Assembly (NCBI GenBank): GCA_965248395.1
Contig: OZ252103.1
Location: 868,001-932,000, forward strand
Length of the DNA: 64,000 nt
Direction: 5' to 3'
Source: JAAXHH01 sp965248395
GTDB lineage: Bacteria > JAAXHH01
Positions 59,417 to 64,000 of the stretch are shown piece after piece. The notes under the pieces are model-generated. The model made no database searches. It was not told the DNA's origin and saw only the letters and a list, made by a program, of their open reading frames with translations. Numbering within the stretch: position 1 is the stretch's first letter; the number at the start of each line of letters is the position of its first letter. A program made the translations under genes and the position numbers.

Positions 59417-60577
59417 CTAGGGGAACAGGAAAGTCGATACGCCGTGGATGAAACGGTCGAAGGCGGTTCGGTAGTCCGGGCCTATGTGGTGGATGTTTCG
59501 GATGGTCCTGATCATGGCGCGGGTCTCTGGCGCGCGCCGGTCGTAGACTTCGGGCAGCGGATCTCCCGTGGTGAAGGGGAACTCGTGAACGCCCAGTTCC
59601 AGGGACAGAACGGGCGCCGGACTCAGGTTCCATGCCGCCCGGTCGGCCGATATGACCCAGTCGGCGGGATTGACCACGACCAGCAGTCGATCGCCCATGG
59701 CTTCAATGCGGTCCACCAGGCGGTCGCCGTGAAACAGCACCTCCGCCAACCAGTTCGTGGGTGTTTCGACCAGGTGCCGGAGGTGGCCATCGACGACGTC
59801 ATGAAGAAAAGACCGGTCGCCCAGGTACGCAGACAACCGTTGCGCAGCCGATTCGTCCATGATGAACAGGCTTCCCGGCCGAATGCCGTCGAGGGGGGCG
59901 CCGGAAGCGAAGAGCGCCGCGCGGCAATCGTTAAAACGGCCGTGGGGATCGGAAAGCAACAGGATCAGGGCCAGGTAGCCGCCGGCCGAGTAACCCAGGA
60001 AATGCACGCGCGCGCCGGCCCTGCAGCCTTCGTGATCGCCCCTGTCGATCCGCGCCTTAAGGTCCACGGCGTCGAAATAGGATTGGAGCCCGCCGAGATA
60101 GTAGCGTTCGGGCGACTGCCACAGCCGTTCGCTGATGAGGCCGTTGAATGGACTCGACCTGCCGTTGTCCGGCATGGCGGCGCGGTGAGCGGCGATACGG
60201 GCCTGGTCCTGTGCGTTCCAGATATTCGAACGCCTTCCGATGTGGAAGGACAGGGGAAAGAGGATAACGGGGATGTGCAACTGCAGGGCGAAACTGCAGG
60301 CCCAGGGTAACATCCGGGCATAACTTCCTTCGTTCAGGCCATGGAATATGACCAGGACTTCGTCGCCGCCTTCAGCGGGCAGATCGACCGGTTCCACCAT
60401 GAGGTAGTTGAAACAGTTGTTTTTGACGATACCCCGGTCTTCCGGCAGAAGCAGGCCGGTCCACCGGGATTCGAACCGCGGGCTACGCAACCTGCAACGG
60501 CCGTCGTCCACGGATTCTCCGCCGGCTGTCCGGTACAGCCTGTACAACGCATCGGGTTCGTACACGGTCTCGGGCAT
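59417..60577 (-). CDS. Alpha/beta-hydrolase-fold protein (DUF6051-like)
   Basis: About 386 residues from the ATG at 60577 (GAGG ahead); the frame is open to 60643. It has a hydrolase-like core with oxyanion-region strand VLVIFHGLNEGSYARMLPWA (about 85-104), nucleophile elbow G-Y-S-A-G in VHFLGYSAGGYLALI, a late Asp in VVVNPADWVIS and a candidate His in ELGVHEFPF. There is no signal peptide. The substrate is unknown. It is divergent, with 56 nt between starts, from the polytopic membrane protein gene, an arrangement that may reflect shared control. The family assignment is from memory of the pattern, so moderate confidence. Confidence 0.7.
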   Translation of the reverse strand: MPETVYEPDALYRLYRTAGGESVDDGRCRLRSPRFESRWTGLLLPEDRGIVKNNCFNYLMVEPVDLPAEGGDEVLVIFHGLNEGSYARMLPWACSFALQLHIPVILFPLSFHIGRRSNIWNAQDQARIAAHRAAMPDNGRSSPFNGLISERLWQSPERYYLGGLQSYFDAVDLKARIDRGDHEGCRAGARVHFLGYSAGGYLALILLLSDPHGRFNDCRAALFASGAPLDGIRPGSLFIMDESAAQRLSAYLGDRSFLHDVVDGHLRHLVETPTNWLAEVLFHGDRLVDRIEAMGDRLLVVVNPADWVISADRAAWNLSPAPVLSLELGVHEFPFTTGDPLPEVYDRRAPETRAMIRTIRNIHHIGPDYRTAFDRFIHGVSTFLFP

Positions 60578-60633
60578 CACACCGTCCTCAGGGCCCTTCG
60601 AGAGAAAACCGGCCCTCACTTCTAAACCTTCGC

Positions 60634-62574
60634 ATGCAAACACCGAACCACCGCCGCGTGACGCTGCGCTCGATCCTGGTCGGAATCGTCCTGGCCGTGT
60701 TCATCAGCCTCTGGATCCCGTACAACGTCTGGGTAGTACGGGGGACCTTCATGGATTTCGAGCACGTCTCCGCGTCCCTGATGGCGCCTTTCCTTTTCTT
60801 CATCATCATCGTGAACGGACTGCTGCGCAGGTACAGACCGTCCGCGACCTTCAGCACATCGGAATTGCTCGTCATCCTGTCCTTAGGCCTGATCGCGTCC
60901 ACTGTGCCTTCTCACGCTTTCATGAGCTATTTCATCGGGGTCATCACTACTCCGTACTATTTTGCGTCGCCCGAAAACCAATGGGTAGAGGTTTTCTTTC
61001 AGTACCTGCCGGAGTGGCTGCTGGTGTCCCCGGAAAACCATACGATCCGGTGGTTCTACGAGGGACTCCCCGCGTACGCGCATCTCCCATGGCGGCCCTG
61101 GATCGTCCCGCTGTTCTGGTGGGGCTCGTTCTTCATCGCTCTGTTCTTCACGGGATCCTGCCTGGTGGTGATCCTGCGTAAACAGTGGATTGTCCACGAG
61201 AAACTCAGTTTTCCACTGGCCCAGGTCCTTTCTAAATTGGTCGAGGAACCCGGAGGACGTTCGTTCCTGCCCTCCTTCGCGCGGGGTCGACTCTTCTGGA
61301 TTGGTTTCATACTGCCGCTGGTCGTGATCGGCTGGAACATAATTGACTACTTTACGCCGGTGGGGGTGATTCCCATCGGGCAGCCCTACGCGACGGATCT
61401 CATCGTCGGCCAGCTGTTTCCGGCTATCAAGATCAAGATCAACATGTACCTGTTCTGCTTCGCGCTCTTTTCCCCGGTGGACATCCTGTTCAGCATCTGG
61501 GTCTTCCACCTGTTCGCCATCCTCGAGTCGGGCGGCATGAACGCCGTGGGACTACTGGAAACCGGCGCTTCCCCGGACGCCGCGGTCCGTCTCCAGGAAA
61601 TAGGCGCGCTGATTGTCTTTGTCCTCTGGGGATTGTGGATCGCCCGGCGCCACCTGTGGGACGTGGCCCGTAAAGCGTTGGGCCGGGCGCCGGAGGTAGA
61701 CGATACCGACGAGTTCTTTTCCTACCGGTCAGCCGTGCTGGGCGTGATGCTGGGAGCCGCCTACATGGCAGCCTTCCTGCAAATGGCCGGTATGAGTCTC
61801 ACCATCATGGCGCCCTTCCTTTTTCTCCTGTTCGTGTTCTATATCGGCGTAGCCCGTATCATAGCGGAAACCGGCCTGGTCGCCCTCGACCTTCCCATGA
61901 ACTCCCACGAGTTTCTCATACGCGGCGTGGGGTCGTCCAGCATCGATCCGTCGTCCCTTACGGCCTTCGGCCTGACCAATGCCTTCGCCCGGAACTGGAA
62001 AACCTTTACCATGGTCTCCGTGTCCCACATTACCCGTATCGGGGACCGCGTCTGGACCGAAAAAAAGCTGATGTTCGCCGTGATCTGCGGGGCCTTCGCC
62101 CTGGCGTTCTTGCTCAGCGCCGCGTACACAGTCTATTCCGGGTACGAGACAGTCGGCGCGTCGCAGTTCGACCAGTGGGCCTTCACGACGGGGAATATCC
62201 ACTTTTACGAAAGTGTCAAGATATGGATCCAGAACCCGAGCAGGATGACGGTCCTGGAGACCGCGTGGTTTTTCCTGGGTGGCTTCCTCATGCTGGTACT
62301 GATCCTGTTTCGATACAAGTTTCCAGGGTGGCCGTTCCATCCCATCGGACTCACCATCGCCCGCGGCGTGGCGATCGACAACGGAGCGTTCACCCTCTTC
62401 ATGGCCTGGGCGGTCAAGGTGCTGCTGCTACGTACCGGTGGCATCGGCCTGTTCCGAAGCGTTCAGCCGTTGATTCTGGGGATGCTGGTCGGGTTCTGCA
62501 CGGGACTGGTTCTGTCCAACATCGTCGACATCATCTGGTTCCCTGGACAAGGTCACCGGATACACGGTTGGTAA
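60634..62574 (+). CDS. Large polytopic membrane protein (DUF6785/OPT-like)
   Basis: 646 residues with about 14 hydrophobic helices. Recognisable segments include SILVGIVLAVFISLWIPYNVWVV (first helix), FSTSELLVILSLGLIASTVPSHAFMSYFIGVI, WIVHEKLSFPLAQVLSKLV, and FYIGVARIIAETGLVALDLPMNSHEFLIRGVG. The duplicated Pro-Leu and SHAF...YFI features recall oligopeptide-transporter-like DUF6785/DUF6784 proteins seen in planctomycete- and Latescibacteria-type genomes. A transport role is likely; the substrate is unknown. It starts 56 nt from the divergent hydrolase gene and ends 72 nt before the oxidoreductase promoter. Confidence 0.75.
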   Translation: MQTPNHRRVTLRSILVGIVLAVFISLWIPYNVWVVRGTFMDFEHVSASLMAPFLFFIIIVNGLLRRYRPSATFSTSELLVILSLGLIASTVPSHAFMSYFIGVITTPYYFASPENQWVEVFFQYLPEWLLVSPENHTIRWFYEGLPAYAHLPWRPWIVPLFWWGSFFIALFFTGSCLVVILRKQWIVHEKLSFPLAQVLSKLVEEPGGRSFLPSFARGRLFWIGFILPLVVIGWNIIDYFTPVGVIPIGQPYATDLIVGQLFPAIKIKINMYLFCFALFSPVDILFSIWVFHLFAILESGGMNAVGLLETGASPDAAVRLQEIGALIVFVLWGLWIARRHLWDVARKALGRAPEVDDTDEFFSYRSAVLGVMLGAAYMAAFLQMAGMSLTIMAPFLFLLFVFYIGVARIIAETGLVALDLPMNSHEFLIRGVGSSSIDPSSLTAFGLTNAFARNWKTFTMVSVSHITRIGDRVWTEKKLMFAVICGAFALAFLLSAAYTVYSGYETVGASQFDQWAFTTGNIHFYESVKIWIQNPSRMTVLETAWFFLGGFLMLVLILFRYKFPGWPFHPIGLTIARGVAIDNGAFTLFMAWAVKVLLLRTGGIGLFRSVQPLILGMLVGFCTGLVLSNIVDIIWFPGQGHRIHGW

Positions 62575-62646
62575 TAGTCCCGGACGGCCTACCCTGCAGG
62601 GGAATGAGGAAAAGGAAGGAATGTTGCAATTCCGCGACGAATAGAA

Positions 62647-62676
62647 TTGACTTTCGGGTATCTTACCGTATATAAT
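62647..62676 (+). promoter_or_regulatory. Sigma-70 promoter of the oxidoreductase operon
   Basis: TTGACT at 62647-62652, an 18-nt spacer, and a perfect TATAAT at 62671-62676, in a locally AT-rich patch. The predicted start near 62683 leaves a 43-nt leader with GAAGGG before the ATG at 62726. Confidence 0.8.
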
Positions 62677-62725
62677 CAAATGACTGTGGCTTTCCCGGAA
62701 ACAGACCGTCGCGAAGGGTCGTTTC

Positions 62726-64000
62726 ATGGAGCAACTGGATCTTACCATACGCATAGCGGGCGAGAACGGCGAAGGCGTGCTAACCGTCGGCGACGTGCTG
62801 GCTGAAGCGCTGGCCCGGTCGGGGCTGTACATCTATACCTTCAAGAACCTGCCGGCTGAAATCAAGGGCGGAGCCTCCATGACCCAGGTCAGGGTGCAGG
62901 ATACGCCCGTCCGTTCGCCGGGCGATGCGCTCGATATCCTGATGGTTTGGAACCAGGAGAACTACGATATTCACGTGGGCGAGGTCAAGCCCACCGGCGT
63001 CGTGATTTTCGATCCCGATGAATGCGAGTTGGACGAGAGCCTGGCGCTGACGCAGATTGCGGTTCCGCTCCAGCAGATCACGAAGACCGTCATCAAGACG
63101 ATGAAGTCCAAGAACGTGTTGGCTTTCGGGATCCTGACGGCGTGCCTGGGCATTCCTTTCGATTCCGCGAAGCAGATGGTAACCGAGAGTCGCTGGGGCC
63201 GCCGCACGGAGTTTCTCGAGTCCAATATCAACGCGCTGAAGCAAGCCTATGTCTACGTGGACGAGAACGGCATCGACCTGGGTCTCAGGGTTACGGTCGA
63301 ACAAAGGAACGGCCATGCCCAGTTGATCATGACCGGAAACGACGCGTTGTGCATGGGCGCGCTGGCCGCCGGTTGCCGGTATTACGCCGGTTATCCCATA
63401 ACGCCCGCAAGCGACGTGATGGAAACGCTGGCGAAAGCGATGCCCAGGGTGGGCGGCGTCCTGATGCAGACCGAAGACGAGATCGCGGCCATAACCGCCT
63501 CCATCGGGGCGTCCTTCACGGGTGCTAAGGTGATGACCGCGACGGCGGGTCCCGGCCTGTCCCTCATGGTCGAGGCGCTTGGCCTGGCGACCATGGAGGA
63601 AATCCCCCTGGTGGTCGTCGACGTCCAGCGCGGCGGTCCGAGTACCGGCATGCCCACCAAGACGGAGCAATCGGACCTGAACCTGGCCATTCACGGCGCA
63701 CACGGCGACGCGCCCCGCATCGTGATCGCGGCGACCAATACCGAAGACTGTTTTTATACGGCGATCAAGGCTTTCAATCTCGCGGAAAAGTACCAGACGC
63801 CGGTCATACTGCTCAGCGACCAGCATCTATCGCAACGGGCGCAGGTCATGTCCCGTCCCGATCTCAGCCAGATAGAGATCGCCGAGCGTAAGCAGCCTGA
63901 CCTGAATGGCAGTGTCTTGCCCCAGGAATTCGACCGGTACGAGATGACGGACGACTACATTTCCCCCATGCCCGTACCGGGACGGCATGGCCAGCACTAC
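62726..64000 (+). CDS. korA: 2-oxoacid:ferredoxin oxidoreductase, fused gamma-alpha subunit (partial, runs off the window)
   Basis: 425 codons are present and the frame is still open at the window end. The start MEQLDLTIRIAGENGEGVLTVGDVLAEALARSG marks the gamma domain that leads KorA-type fusions (EIKGGASMTQVRV near residues 45-57). The alpha domain follows with QLIMTGNDALCMGALAAGCRYYAGYPITPASDVMETLAKAMP (about 200-240), QTEDEIAAITASIGASFTGAKVMTATAGPGLSLM and VDVQRGGPSTGMPTKTEQSDL. With a beta subunit (expected just downstream) it would oxidise 2-oxoglutarate or another 2-oxoacid to the acyl-CoA, reducing ferredoxin. It has a strong promoter of its own. Confidence 0.93.
   Translation, partial: MEQLDLTIRIAGENGEGVLTVGDVLAEALARSGLYIYTFKNLPAEIKGGASMTQVRVQDTPVRSPGDALDILMVWNQENYDIHVGEVKPTGVVIFDPDECELDESLALTQIAVPLQQITKTVIKTMKSKNVLAFGILTACLGIPFDSAKQMVTESRWGRRTEFLESNINALKQAYVYVDENGIDLGLRVTVEQRNGHAQLIMTGNDALCMGALAAGCRYYAGYPITPASDVMETLAKAMPRVGGVLMQTEDEIAAITASIGASFTGAKVMTATAGPGLSLMVEALGLATMEEIPLVVVDVQRGGPSTGMPTKTEQSDLNLAIHGAHGDAPRIVIAATNTEDCFYTAIKAFNLAEKYQTPVILLSDQHLSQRAQVMSRPDLSQIEIAERKQPDLNGSVLPQEFDRYEMTDDYISPMPVPGRHGQHY

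Noticed and set aside
60450..60540. A tRNA-like T-loop sequence (GGTTCGAATCC) on the minus strand
   Set aside because: It lies inside the hydrolase reading frame, the flanking bases do not form a T stem, and no cloverleaf can be drawn.
62780..63826. A 348-codon open frame on the minus strand
   Set aside because: It is antisense to the 2-oxoacid:ferredoxin oxidoreductase gene, which has complete family motifs and a promoter.
1..64000. CRISPR arrays, insertion sequences or prophage
   Set aside because: No regularly spaced repeats, transposase, integrase or structural phage genes were seen; the repeats present are two-copy 14- to 21-bp units.

Overview
The window is a GC-rich (roughly 60% by eye), densely coded stretch of a Gram-negative bacterial chromosome. 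There is no rRNA, no tRNA I can support, no insertion sequence, no phage module and no CRISPR array. The gene mix suggests an uncultured marine or soil lineage of the Latescibacterota / Poribacteria / Gemmatimonadota kind: a TonB receptor with a carboxypeptidase-regulatory-like N-terminus, a PorV/PorQ-like protein next to a secreted protein with a C-terminal sorting-type domain, CRTAC1 and FG-GAP proteins, a sulfatase, mandelate-racemase-type enzymes and many phytanoyl-CoA-dioxygenase (PhyH) genes. The phylum is inferred, not proven.

Layout. 1-14.8 kb: a co-directional envelope block with a TonB-dependent receptor, a large secreted protein, a PorV-like barrel, a hexahaem cytochrome c, a TPR protein, a beta-propeller lipoprotein, a small membrane lipoprotein and a CRTAC1 lipoprotein. 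14.8-21.4 kb: a polysaccharide flippase, RlmB, pyruvate phosphate dikinase behind a near-consensus promoter, and ChrA. 21.4-31.5 kb: a frameshifted PhyH gene, a peptide-type solute-binding protein, an enolase-superfamily enzyme, RtcB, a small unknown protein, a D-threonine-aldolase-like enzyme, a membrane/coiled-coil microprotein, a sulfatase and a class V aminotransferase. 31.5-37.9 kb: an XPB helicase overlapping its Bax1 (DUF790) partner, an FG-GAP protein and an aminoglycoside-adenylyltransferase-like protein.

37.9-44.6 kb is the most interesting part. An antiquitin-type (ALDH7) dehydrogenase and a PhyH protein that lacks the usual acidic iron ligand converge on a second PhyH gene and a 1030-residue fusion of an APH/hydroxylysine-kinase-like domain, an M23 (LytM) domain and a class III aminotransferase-fold phospholyase. 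Together these could convert 5-hydroxylysine through 5-phosphohydroxylysine and aminoadipate semialdehyde to aminoadipate.

44.7-50.9 kb: a SelA-like PLP enzyme, a three-gene 2-oxoacid dehydrogenase operon (E1 alpha, E1 beta, E2) and a coupled pair of Fe(II)/2-oxoglutarate oxygenases. 51.0-51.5 kb: an intact XRE antitoxin behind a RelE-like toxin cut to 47 residues, with a palindromic operator inside its promoter. 52.1-54.8 kb: a cobalamin operon (btuD-like, btuC-like, adenosyltransferase) under a cobalamin riboswitch with a transcription terminator. 54.9-64 kb: a glycosyltransferase, a Tat-exported HisC-like aminotransferase, a RelA/SpoT enzyme, a hydrolase, a polytopic membrane protein and the start of a 2-oxoacid:ferredoxin oxidoreductase alpha gene that runs off the end.
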